Assembly (NCBI GenBank): GCA_963995505.1
Contig: OZ023189.1
Span: forward strand, 18,561,495 to 18,625,494
Reading direction: 5' to 3'
From: Hypericum androsaemum
Taxonomy: Eukaryota; Streptophyta; Magnoliopsida; Malpighiales; Hypericaceae
DNA length: 64,000 nucleotides
How positions within the stretch are numbered: the first letter of the stretch is position 1; the number at the start of each line of letters is the position of its first letter. Of the stretch, positions 10,590 to 21,162 are shown in pieces. The notes beneath the pieces are model-generated. The model made no database searches. It worked only from the letters and a program-made list of their open reading frames with translations, and was not told the origin of the DNA. The translations under genes were made by a program, and so were the position numbers.

Positions 10590-12350
10590 CGTAAACCAAT
10601 ATCTGTGTATATGCAAAACCAATATCTGTACATATGCAAAGTAATATCAGTACATACTCAAACCAATATCGATGCAGGTTCAAACCAATATCAGTAAATG
10701 ATGAAACCAATATCAGTAAATGATGAAATCAATATCATAGGAGGTTCAAACTAATATCAATACAGAGTACGACCAATATCATAATGTACTCAAACCAATA
10801 TGAAAACAGTATCAAACCAATAACAATATAGACTTAAACCTAATAACCGTACATAATGAAACCAATATCAGTACATACTCGTTGGGTTGACAAAACAGGT
10901 TCAAACCAATGTCAATGAACCTGATAACTTGGCGGTCCATTCAAGTTTGAAACAAGTCAGAAATATCACTTCTCATACAAAACAACGTCGACATCAAAGA
11001 ACCTAAACAAGGCATATGGATATTGATTTTAAGGGGTTTCATCAAGTTTTAAGGAGTTTCAATATTAGTTTTAAGGTGTTTCAATATTGGTTCAATATTG
11101 AATTTAAGGTGTAGCGAAATTAGTTTTGAGATGTAAGGTGTAACGAAATTGGTTTCTAGCTTCATTGCTATTGATTTTTAGATGCAGTGATATTAGTTTT
11201 AGGCTGAATTGATATTGGGTTTTAGGCTATGTTGATATTAGTTTTAAAGTGTATCGATATTGATTTGTAGCTTTATTGATATTGGCTTTATGGTGTTGCG
11301 ATACAAACTCAAGCCAATATCATTACAGACTAAAACCAATATCAAAACGTACTCAAACCAATATCATTACAGACCAAAACCAATATCAATACGTACTCAA
11401 ACCAATATCATTGCAAACCAAAACTAATATCAATTCAGACTCAAATCAATATCAATATGTATTCAAACCAACATCATTATAGGCTGAAACCAATATCAAT
11501 TCAACTAAATACCAATATCAAGACAGCTAAAAACTAATATCAATACAAGAGAAGAATCGTTTAGACGTAGACTTGAATCGACCACTAAACCAATTATGAA
11601 CTTGAATTTTGTAAAGAGCAGAAGATTGTCCGAAAATTAAACGTTGCAACTGTCTAATGTTGAACTTGCCATTATGTTATCAATTAATATTTTGGGAATA
11701 TTTAATCGTATCATCAATACAAACTCAAACCAATATCAAAACAGAATAAAATCAATATCATTACAGACCAAAACCAACATCAATAAGGAAGTACTCAAAC
11801 CAATATCGTTACAGACTAAAACTAATATCAATTCAGACTCAGACCAATATCAATTCAGACTTAAACCAATATCAATACAGACTAAAACTAATATCTACAC
11901 ATATTGAAACGAATATCAATACAGACTAAAACCATAACAAAACATACTCAAACCAATATCTTTATAGACTAAAATCAATATCAATATATACGCACACAAA
12001 TTTAAATATATACTCCAACCAATATCGACACATACTCAATCCACTTTCAACACAGACTAAAACCAATATCAAAAAAACTCAAATCAATATCTTTATAGAC
12101 TGACATAATATCAGCATATTCGAAAACCAATGTCACTACATTCGCAAACCAATATCACTACATTCGAAAACCAATATCACTACAGCAAAAAACCAATATC
12201 TATATAGCTGAAAACCAATATCACTACACCTTAAAACCAATATTCTTTACATCTCAGAACCAAGTTCGCTACAACTTTAAACCAATATCCATACAACTTT
12301 AAACCAATATCCATACACCTTAAAATCAATATCATCACAGACACAAACCA
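10590..12350. repeat. Minisatellite block 3 (AAACCAATATC polarity)
   Basis: About 70 degenerate units of 20-24 bases with core AAACCAATATCA, the inverse of block 2. Block 2 plus block 3 thus form a loose inverted repeat of over 1 kb per arm around about 10.3-10.6 kb. Apparent frames here (QTKTNINS, KPISLQ and so on) are frame-cycled minisatellite. Confidence 0.9.
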
Positions 12351-12657
12351 AAGCCCTTGGGCGACCGATGAAGGAGCCAAAGGCCGACGGCAGGCGTGGA
12401 GATTTGGACGAGATCGGGAGGGCGCAACGAACTACTCAACTCAAAAACGAAGGTGGTGAAGGCAAATCTGAGTTGGAGGAGCCTTGGAGGCAGACCGCAA
12501 CAGACCCCAACAACCCAAAATCCAAAAAATCCAACAAACCCCAACTCTTGTACCTTGAGCAACAGCGGGCAGATTGTTGGGCCTCACCGACTCGAGACGA
12601 AGCACATTCAAGCTCTTGATGGCGGAGTCCAAATCCAAAAAAAAGGCCAGAGTCCAC

Positions 12658-12865
12658 GCCTAAGACGAAAACTACATACTTGCAGAGAGGAATGAGAGTC
12701 AGAGTCCAGATCACCAAAGAGAGTACCCCCAGGATTTCATCATCCTCTTCGTGCACTCGCAAGCTCCTCGAGAATGTACTCGAAAACATGTATATTGGCG
12801 ATGTGCTAAGGTCGCCGTATACAATGCCGAATCCCTGAAAGACTAATCCCAGAGTTGTCTTATGC
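12658..12865 (-). pseudogene. KUP/HAK potassium transporter gene fragment (N-terminal region)
   Basis: On the minus strand the reading is KTTLGLVFQGFGIVYGD, LSTSPIYMFSSTFS, then LGVLSLVIWTLTLIPLCKYV. This is the first membrane region of plant KUP/HAK/KT potassium transporters, including the family hallmark VYGDLSTSP. Sequence before and after does not continue the protein, so only about 70 codons (roughly one exon) are present. It sits inside a transposon-like unit flanked by minisatellite, so it is best read as a captured gene fragment, not a transporter gene. Confidence 0.82.
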
Positions 12866-13544
12866 TGTATCTGCAAATCATAGAGAGGATAAAAAGGCAA
12901 AGAACCAGTCAAGAACTCGTTCCGAAAGGGAAGTGAAACCGGACTTCTTCAGCTCTTAAACACATCTTTCTCTATGAATTCTTGCATTAATTAGTTATCT
13001 TTAAACTAAAACATAATTGTTTGAAGCAGAGACTTTCCATTTCCATTTTTTCTAACCAAGAAGAAGGACAGAAAAAGATTGCAACTTGGAACTAGGTTTT
13101 ACAAGAAAACACCAAAAAGGAAGAGAATTCTTAGAAAGAAGAGAAAAGAAAGCGACTTTAAGAGTTACCAGTCGTTGATCCCAGGAGGAAGAAGCGGGTT
13201 CGGGCTCCAATCTTTGGAATTTCTTTTTCAGGGTCTAAAACCCATCTGGCATTCGTTGATCCCAGGAGGAAGAACTGGGTTTGGGTTTTTTTTTTTGAAA
13301 TCTGAGAGAGGAAGAGATTTTTTTTTGAGAGGTAGGAGGGGGGAGAGGAAGAGAACTAATGTGGGTGGCAGAATGAATGTGGGTAGAGTTAGCACCTTTT
13401 GGGATTAAAGGTAAAAAATGCCCCTGATAGGTTAATGACCATTAGATCTAAAAATTTTAACCCCTCATCGAATCTGACGATACACATTTTAGTCCCCACC
13501 TATGGACAAAATTTTTTTAGTCCCCACTCAATCCATTCTCAAAA

Positions 13545-15610
13545 GGGAGAAGGTGGCAGTCTAGATATTGATAAATTAATTAGGGGTATTATTGAAAAAT
13601 TAATAGAAACTAAATAAAAATTAAAAATTATTGAAACTTCAAAAATGGTAAAATAAATAACTACCAAAAGAGTTGAAGGACGCTTCAACCTCCTTTTAGG
13701 AAGGACAATTAATATTCATCTCAAACCTGAAAAATTTCACCAGCTATTTTTTCCAGTTAACTAAAAGCAAAAAAAATTCACTAAACCAAAGAACGAAATT
13801 CACTAAACCAAAAACCGAAATTCACTAAACAAGTACAGCTACATCAAATAATATCTGAGTTATATATCACCATATCTGAAAACCAATATAAATACACATG
13901 CAAACCTATGTCACTACATTCGCAAACCAACATCACTACATTTACAAACTAATATCACTACATTTGCAAACCAATATCACTACATTCGAAAACTAATATC
14001 ACTACACATGCAAACCAATATCACTACATTCGAAAACTAATATCACTACACATGCAAACCAATATTACTACATTCGAAAACCAATCACTACACATGTAAA
14101 CCAATATCACTATATTCAAAAACCAATATCACCACATCTGAAAACCAATTCACTACATCTAAAAACTAATATCACCACATTCGAAAACTAATTCACTACA
14201 TCTGAAAACTAATATCACCACATTCGAAAATTAATATCACTACACATGTAAACCAATATGACTACATTCAAAAACTAATATCACTACACATGCACACCAA
14301 TATCACTACATTTGAAAGCCAATATCAATATATACTCAAACTAATATCATTACATACTAAAACCAATATCAATACATACTACTTTCGAAAACCAATATCA
14401 CTACATATGCAAACCAATATCACTACATTCGAAAACCAATGTCACCACATTCGAAAACCAATATCACCACATTCGAAAACCAATATCAATACATACTCAA
14501 ACCAATATCATTACATACTCAAACCAATATCATTACAGACTCAAACAAATATCAATACATACTCAAACCGATATCATTACAGACTAAAACTAATCTTTTT
14601 GCAAAACCCAGTAAGCCCTATAAATAGTGAAGTCAAGCAACATCAAAGACAAGGAGTAGCCGTCGGCGAAGAAGTGCTACGAAATGGTGGATGGTCCTTA
14701 GCCCACCAGCAAAAAGTTCTCGGATCCTCATCCTTAGCCTGGTCACTTGGGTTTATCGATCGAGGGTGGTGAGTGGACGATCAATCGCCGGTCACCGTGC
14801 TCGTCTCAGGCTCGCCGTCGGGCTCGTCGTACTCTCACTTGTAGTCTGTGTAGGAGGAGAATAGACTGGAGAGGAGGGGCGACTTTGAAGGGGATGAGAT
14901 GGAGAGGAGCCACGATTAGGGTCCCAATTTTTTAAAACAAAATCTTGGTAAAAAAAGTGGAATGGAGGTCAAAAGGCAGTGGCGTCAGACCGGATCACGC
15001 GGCGTGGCCGGAGGCGAACAGGAGACCTTTTTTCTCTCGGGAGGATTGGAGATTATGGTTCAAGAAAATTAATTTCGAAATTTTCTCTCAGGAGCCCTTT
15101 TTCTCTCTCTCTCCAATAAGATGTCGGGTTCTTGTGGGTTATTGTTGGAGGGTGGTTAATGGGAGTTTGCTGTGTGGAGATTGTTATAGGTAAAGGAATG
15201 GGAGGCGGCAGTAGATAACCTAAGGAGAAGAAAAGAAAAAAGTGTATTAAGATCTCGGCTAAGATTTTTGGGGTAAAGGAGTTTAGGTGGGTTAAAGCTA
15301 TAATGTGAAAGTTTTGGTGTAGGGTGATGAGAGGAGGATTTAGGAGGAAAGATTGGTAGATTTCCATAGAAAAGAGGAGGAGGAGGAGGTTAGATTTTGG
15401 TGACAGGAGGGAGGGAGAGGGATGAAGAGCTTCCATGAGAGAGAGGGATTTTTTTTCAATTATATTTCTAGGGTTAAAAAGTAAAAAATACCCCTGATTG
15501 GTTATTGACCATCAGATTTAAAGATTTTCTTTTACAAATAGATCTGACAGTCCAAAATTTAGTCCCTACTTGGGGACAAGATTTATTTAGTCTCCATTCA
15601 ATCTATTCTC
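13545..15610. mobile_element. Minisatellite-bearing transposon-like unit 2
   Basis: Same architecture as unit 1 in the same orientation: lead block 13545-13760, minisatellite 13850-14590, a GC-richer segment 14600-15440 that could be captured host sequence but which I do not recognise, and an end block 15460-15610 (AAAAAATACCCCTGATTGG, then TTTAGTCCCTACTTGGGGAC). Units 1 and 2 abut head to tail, which suggests tandem duplication, end-to-end insertion or a shared end. Confidence 0.55.
13850..14590. repeat. Minisatellite block 4 (AAACCAATATCAC polarity)
   Basis: About 32 units of 20-23 bases such as CTACATTCGAAAACCAATAT. Two sub-variants alternate (ATTCGAAAA and ACATGCAAA spacers), suggesting amplification by dimers. 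Non-coding. Confidence 0.9.
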
Positions 15611-15709
15611 GCTAAATGGACCTATTTTTAGTAAATTATATTTTTTTTTAGAATAAGTAAAGGATGTTAATTAGATTTTTGTGCAAACTTATTTGGTGTT
15701 TAAAAAGTT

Positions 15710-16080
15710 AGGTGATAACAAAAGAGTTCGATTTTAGTTAAAATAATGGATATTGCATTGGAATGTGTGAATTTTTTAACCTTGAGGAGTCCGTGTTTAA
15801 GTGGTAGGGTTAGATTTTGTTTCACGTTTCTTGGCCTTTACGCTCCCAGTTGAGGTTTGAAAATTAGGTTATCTTTTCCTAATTTGTACTGGGGCTTACA
15901 TGTTGAATGATCAAACCCAGTTGTGGCCTGTGGGTTATTGACACACTCTAACAAGCCCAGCTTTGCCAATTTTCTATTTTTATTAAAAACAAATTATATT
16001 GATTAAAGTGTGATCATTAATTATCTAAAATATTCTTAAATACATTTTTGGTCAATTCATTATTCATGTAATTTTCTGTT
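15710..16080. repeat. Dispersed repeat, copy C of three
   Basis: Matches copies A (3880-4230) and B (5150-5520) in phrase order and orientation, from AGTTCGATTTTAGTTAAAAT to TTTTGGTCAATTCATTATTC. Begins about 100 bases after unit 2 of the minisatellite element. Confidence 0.7.
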
Positions 16081-16887
16081 TTTAAATATTATTTCAGACC
16101 AACTGGTGGGACCTTGTCCTATTACATTTACGTCGCTTGCTAGCTTGCTGTCCAAGTGTTTTCAGTTTCTGAGCTAGATTCGTTACTCTTTCTCGTTTTT
16201 TCTAATGTTCAGCAAGCAGATTAAACCGTATGCTAAACCTCGGCCTTCAGTTTAGATGACAATTATTATTGGTTGCATTGAACTTCTAAACTAGTTGCTA
16301 AAAGACATGTAGTTTAACGGCATAAAGTATTGTCAAATTTTAAAGAAGTTTCGGGTTCAAACTTTGTGGTGTCGTGGTGTAAAATATATTTATATTAAAA
16401 AGACACCTAACTAGTTAGAGGAGTGTAGAGGAGGATCTGATTTTATCTCGAAATTAGATTAGTTGATTAAGTAAGTATTGAATGATTTAGTAAAAATAAA
16501 TAAAATTTCACAAGTAGGACCGAAGCTGTTTACACCCTTGTAGTTAGAATCTCAAAATACTCATATTTTAAGCTTGTCTTAAAATTTAATTATGGTCATT
16601 AATTTGACATCTTTTAATCTCGCGATCATAGTTAGAGGTTTAGATTTGTGAACATACTTTTGAGGATGGTTGTGGTTTTGAGGATTTAACCATTCTTTAG
16701 TCATGAAGAGAGCGAGATAAATGAGATTTTCGTGGTTGTACTTTTTACAATAAAAAAATGCGCTTTTTCTGGAATTAAAAAAAGGTAAATATGAGCATAA
16801 CGCACATTTCCATAGAACAAACAATCCGAAAAAAAATACCAAGTTAACATTTTATGAAGATGTTATTGTAAGACGGGGTATTTTTTA

Positions 16888-17147
16888 GAAAAAGTTTACT
16901 TTAGTATCTTGTGGTAAGACCAAAATCATATTAGTACCTTATGGTAAAAAATTTATCAATCGAGTCAAACCGCAGCCAATTTAGATCACTTATGTCCACG
17001 GGCAACTGTCAATTTACATAACTTTAGTACTCTCTGTGGACCTAATTGATGTAAATTGGCTGCGGTTTGACTCGATTGATAAATTTTTTACCATAGAGTA
17101 CTAAAGTAATTTTTTGCGATACCATAGGGTACTAAAATAAATTTTTC
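16888..17147. mobile_element. 260-bp MITE, Mutator-like by sequence kinship
   Basis: Nearly perfect inverted repeat: left GAAAAAGTTTACTTTAGTAT, then AATCGAGTCAAACCGCAGCC; right arm is its inverse around 17030-17147. The same terminal phrases (CTTTAGTA, CCATAGGGTACTAAA, AATCGAGTCA) form the TIRs of the Pack-MULE at 38232-39690, so the two belong to one superfamily. The 9 bases before and after (TATTTTTTA and TATTGTTTT) agree at 7 of 9 positions, an imperfect target duplication. Confidence 0.75.
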
Positions 17148-17307
17148 TATTGTTTTTTAAGGGACCACAAGGGTGAAAGCAACATTCTTTTGTCTTTTTC
17201 AGTTAAGGATATTTCTGTCTTGGTCAACTGATTCATGACGTTAGTTGATTATGTGATCTTTTGAACTCGTTTTTCTCGAGTATGCTGCAACAATTACAAG
17301 GTTATAA

Positions 17308-17418
17308 TGTTGAGAATTCTACATCGTTTAATATAAGAGTGGGGACCAAGTTTATAAGATTGGAAAATCCACAAACTCATTACATGAAAGTTTTGGGTTG
17401 GAAATGGAGATTCTAACA
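17308..17418 (+). mobile_element. 111-bp LTR of a TRIM-like retrotransposon
   Basis: Starts TGTTGAGAATTCTACATC and ends GGAGATTCTAACA, with TG..CA termini, immediately followed by TGGTATCAGCGCGAGTT at 17419, which resembles the initiator-Met tRNA primer binding site TGGTATCAGAGC. This short LTR plus PBS arrangement is typical of TRIM elements. I found no second LTR downstream, so this looks like a 5' remnant. Confidence 0.7.
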
Positions 17419-17435
17419 TGGTATCAGCGCGAGTT

Positions 17436-18320
17436 GTTACCGTGCATATTCTTGTACTTGCACGACCTCATTTTTCGTACGTTGGTGAAGTTAAAGCCCG
17501 TGCAATTTCGATCCAGTGGTGGGTCTCAAGGTTTTGGGTTGAATATAAAAATTCTAAGAATAAGGCGATATTGCTTTGGTTGATCAACGTTAAACCAAAG
17601 TACTCATCAGAGACGGCGATAGCTTTTGGATTGAGCGATTATTGCAAAAGCTTGGGAGATGCACCAGCTTCCAAGCGGAGCTTTAGGGAGCAATGCGACT
17701 TATGCCTGGCCATGAAATGGCTCGGGACATGTGGAACTTTGGTTTAAAGCCGGTGGGCGGTGTTAAACGGCACAGCCTCAGGTCATTTCGCTGTTAATAG
17801 AATACAATTCTAATATTAATTAATTTTGATTTGAGCCAATAATTCAAATTCGAATTAAGTAAAATGATTAAGTTCGTATGAGCTACATGAGCTCTTAGTA
17901 GTTTACCAAATAAATTGATAAGCCGGGCATTTCCGACCTACCAAGTGAAACCGGTAGTTTTTTTTAATCACGAACAGTCCAAATGGCAATTATAACATCT
18001 TTTTCAATGCCATCTAACTTTGAATTGTAACAAAGCTCGAGTATTAACATCCCATTGTGCCATTCGAACCTCGCACTACTATCCATTACCTTCTTTTCCA
18101 AAGGACAAAAAATATGCTAAAATGTCCTTGACAGAATATTTTGACTTGGGACAAAATCGAGATTGAGATGAGATATCCATCAAGATGATCCAAGCTAGAT
18201 CAAGCAATTTGAACAGAGGTCATCCCTATACATTTTTGGAGAACCACATCAGCACTGGGACGCAAAGTTCGTTCTGTATACAAGGTGCCACATTAAGGGA
18301 GAATTGAATTTATCCGACCG
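17436..18320. other. No gene seen; possible TRIM interior and intergenic sequence
   Basis: A plus-strand open stretch at 17418-17747 is the likely retroelement interior but resembles no domain I know. The remainder is AT-rich; 18320-18568 is presumably 3' untranslated sequence of the minus-strand gene that follows. Confidence 0.35.
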
Positions 18321-18568
18321 ACTATAAATTAAAAAAGATAGGAGAAAGGTAACAAAATTGAAACAAAATAACTTGAAAGACAGCAAAATTGATCAAGATT
18401 CCAGACCCCGGGAGACTTTTAACCAAGGCAGGATTATCCCATCTGGTTATCAACAAGGGTGGCAAGTTTAATGGATAGGCCATAGATTTGACGTTTTGGT
18501 GCATCGAACATCTTCACAACTTCTGAGCTTCACCAACTTTTGCGGCGTTCTGATTTCACCTTGAGTTC

Positions 18569-20146
18569 TTAGGGCTGAACTGGGTAATTCCCAGAAAAAC
18601 AAGCATAACAAAAGTTTGGAGAATCCTGACCCAACAGCTTTGCCAAGCTATCAAGTGGAAGAAACGCTAGTGAATCGGAACCGATGAACCTCCTGATCTC
18701 CTCAACAGTCATCCTATTGGATATCAACTCCTCTGAACTAGGTGTATCCACTCCATAATAACAAGAAGCAATGATTGGTGGACTAGCAATCCTCATGTGC
18801 ACTTCTTTTGCCCCAGCTTTCTTAAGCAGTCTCACAATCTTCGAGGAAGTTGTTCCTCTCACAATCGAGTCATCCACGACCACCACTTTTTTGCCCTCCA
18901 GCACCCACCTAACCGGTGATAACTTAAGCTTAACACCAAAGTCCCTAATCTTCTGCGATGGCTCAATGAAAGTTCTCCCAACATAGTGAGACCTAATCAA
19001 CCCTTGCTGAAATGGAACTCCTGCTTTCGTAGCATAACCAAGCGCAGCAACCACCCCAGAATCGGGGACCGCGATCACAACATCACAATCCACAGGCGCC
19101 TCGGTGGCGAGTATCTCGCCAAACAAATGCCTCGACTCATAAACAGACTTGCCAAAAACCACAGAATTAGGTAAAGCAAAGTAGATATGCTCAAATATGC
19201 ACTGTTTTGGCTCGGGATGCTGCATAAGGCAAAGTGACTGTATCCCCTCCTTATCCACCACCAGAACTTCACCGGGATAAACCTCCCTCTCGTATTTTGC
19301 CTCAATCAAATCAAGGGCACAAGTCTCAGAAGCAAACACAACCGCCCCGTTACTCCTCCTCCCCATCACCAAAGGCCTAAAACCATAAGGGTCTCTTACA
19401 GCCACCAACTTATCCTGAGTCAAAAACACCATAGAGAAGGCCCCCTTCAACTTCTCGCAAGCATCAACAATCCGGAGAACGAAAGAACTAGCCTTTGATA
19501 TAGCAATCAGATGCAAAACAACCTCAGTATCCGAGCTAGTATTAAAGATAGAACCATTATCCTCAAGCATAGCCCTCAACTCGTTGTAGTTAACCAAGTT
19601 CCCATTGTGAGCGACACCAACAGAACCATATCGATACCCGGCTACAAAAGGCTGCACATTCTTAAGCATGGAAGCACCAGCCGTAGAGTACCTAACATGG
19701 CCAATGGCTGAGTCACCAGGCAACTGATCTAGCTTAGACTCATTAAACACTTCAGAGACCAACCCAATACCAGTAACTGATTGAAGAACCTTGTCGTTGA
19801 CCGCGACGATACCGGCCCCCTCCTGGCCGCGGTGCTGCAAGGAGTGGAGCCCCAGGTAGCAGAGGCAAGAGGCCTCCGGGTCGCCGTAGATGCCAACAAC
19901 TCCACACTCCTCTCGGGGCTTGTCCGAATTCCCATCTGGGCCCTCCCCGTTAGGGTAAAGAACGTTAAAGATTGGATTTTTAGAGCAGGGGGCGATGTGG
20001 GTTTTGTTGGGTTCAAGCTTATGAGGGAGGGAGGAGGGTTTATGGAGGGTTTTAGGGAGGAGAAAGAGAGGAGCTCTTACGGGTTTGGGTTTGGAGAGGA
20101 TGGATGGGTTAGAGAGAGGGCAGAGATTCATGGCGGTGGCCGCCAT
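18569..20146 (-). CDS. ASE: Amidophosphoribosyltransferase, plastid-targeted (glutamine PRPP amidotransferase)
   Basis: Intact 525-residue single-exon frame. The enzyme makes 5-phosphoribosylamine from PRPP and glutamine, the first committed step of purine synthesis, in plastids. Residues 1-80 are a Ser/Pro/Lys-rich transit peptide plus propeptide; Cys81 in REECGVVGIYGD is the class II glutaminase nucleophile exposed after processing. GHVRYSTAG and AHNGNLVNY are glutaminase motifs; VVVVDDSIVRGTTS is the PRPP-binding loop; EHIYFALPNS, ASCYYGVD and the C-terminal FCYACFSG carry the cysteines expected for the 4Fe-4S cluster. Start chosen at 20146 because it opens the transit peptide; a second Met lies 5 codons in. 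Length fits plant orthologues (about 525-570). No lesions. Confidence 0.96.
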   Translation of the reverse strand: MAATAMNLCPLSNPSILSKPKPVRAPLFLLPKTLHKPSSLPHKLEPNKTHIAPCSKNPIFNVLYPNGEGPDGNSDKPREECGVVGIYGDPEASCLCYLGLHSLQHRGQEGAGIVAVNDKVLQSVTGIGLVSEVFNESKLDQLPGDSAIGHVRYSTAGASMLKNVQPFVAGYRYGSVGVAHNGNLVNYNELRAMLEDNGSIFNTSSDTEVVLHLIAISKASSFVLRIVDACEKLKGAFSMVFLTQDKLVAVRDPYGFRPLVMGRRSNGAVVFASETCALDLIEAKYEREVYPGEVLVVDKEGIQSLCLMQHPEPKQCIFEHIYFALPNSVVFGKSVYESRHLFGEILATEAPVDCDVVIAVPDSGVVAALGYATKAGVPFQQGLIRSHYVGRTFIEPSQKIRDFGVKLKLSPVRWVLEGKKVVVVDDSIVRGTTSSKIVRLLKKAGAKEVHMRIASPPIIASCYYGVDTPSSEELISNRMTVEEIRRFIGSDSLAFLPLDSLAKLLGQDSPNFCYACFSGNYPVQP

Positions 20147-21162
20147 TGGAGGAGGAGGAGGAGGAGAAAAGGAAAGGGTAGGGGAAATTTCGAAAAGCGG
20201 AATTTATGGGAAGGAGCAAGCGTGGGAAAGACGGGGGAGAGCTGGGTCCGGAATTTATAGGTTTCTCTTTTTTGTTTTTTTTTTAATTTTTTTTCGCTTT
20301 CTTTTGAGATTTATTTTAGAGTGTTATTGGCATAAATGTGTACTATTTCTGAGGCCAGAAAGGGGTCTTTCACTGCAATTTAGCCATTTACTTTTGCTGT
20401 TTTTGCGCTTTAAAATAACATGTGGTTTAAAAAAAGATTAGTTACGGTGCTCCAACTGTTTTGTTGGAATGACACTTTCAGTTTAATTTAGGATTAGTGC
20501 ATAGCCATGACTCTTTGTTCGTTAGAATTTGTTTGATTAGATTCCTTACTATTCTGTTACTAAGAGATTTAGTTAAACTGTACTAGTTTTCTAGTCTGTG
20601 ATCCAAATTACTAAACCAAATAAATATCTATATATTAAAAAGTTTTGGAAAAAAACTAATATGTTATTATTGTTGGAAATTATACACAAAGTAGACCAGT
20701 TCATGAGCCCATCTCGCATAAAAATTCTTGATAGGATAGAAAAACTGGCTCTATATTACACCAATCATACTCTTGAAGATTCCTTTTCCTCTGCTTATAA
20801 AAGTTATCTTGGAGATTTCAATAACTACAAGATCCCACGGATTTGAGAAGAATCATATGCATAACAAAAGCCGATGGAAAAAATTCTCGTGTCCTCAGAA
20901 AATGTTTTCTCATTCTGGTGTTCTCGAAAAATTCCCATTTTTTGGCTTTTTTGGCAACGATAAACGGCAACAAAGGCTCATGTTCGTGCCAAAAAAAGCC
21001 GAAAACGTACCATTTTCCCGATTCTACCCGCTAATCAAAATAGGACATTAATATTCCCAAATAAGGGAAAATTAGTATGAAACCAATTTCTTTTAAATTT
21101 TACTGATTTTTTACTAGGTAAATATTGTGGTATATGATATACCGTGACTACCATAAAATTAT
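20147..21162. other. Promoter/leader of the amidophosphoribosyltransferase gene, then AT-rich spacer
   Basis: The first 100 bases upstream of the start contain a GGAGGAGGAGGAGGAG purine run (pyrimidine-rich leader on the coding strand). Beyond 20260 the sequence is AT-rich with no gene or matchable repeat. Confidence 0.4.

Larger units (their letters stand above)
8540..13545. mobile_element. Minisatellite-bearing transposon-like unit 1 with captured KUP gene fragment
   Basis: The left region (about 8555-8790: GGTGGCAGGCTAGGTA, then AGAAATAACTACCAA and AAAAGGAAGGACT) is repeated directly at 13540-13760, the start of unit 2. The right region (13402-13545: TAAAGGTAAAAAATGCCCC, then TTTTAGTCCCCAC) is repeated at 15460-15610, the end of unit 2. 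Each unit therefore has the order: lead block, AAACCAATATC minisatellite, GC-richer gene-like part, end block. The outer parts share AGTCCCCA/GGGGACTAAA phrases in inverse, so TIRs are plausible. Whether this is a Mutator-like element or a Helitron is unresolved; no transposase or helicase is visible and no target duplication was found. Confidence 0.6.

Noticed and set aside
11276..11907. Plus-strand open frames (and others at 8152-8469 and 14290-14772) with repeating KPISLQTKTN-type residues
   Set aside because: They are the 22-base minisatellite read in cycling frames; no start context, no domain, and the same peptide arises in different frames.
8540..13545. Firm Helitron call for the minisatellite elements
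   Set aside because: No clear TC start, CTRR end with hairpin, or A/T insertion site could be fixed; possible inverted AGTCCCCA ends point elsewhere.
8310..14590. CRISPR-like array of spaced repeats
   Set aside because: Repeat units are degenerate, spacers are themselves repetitive, and this is plant nuclear DNA.
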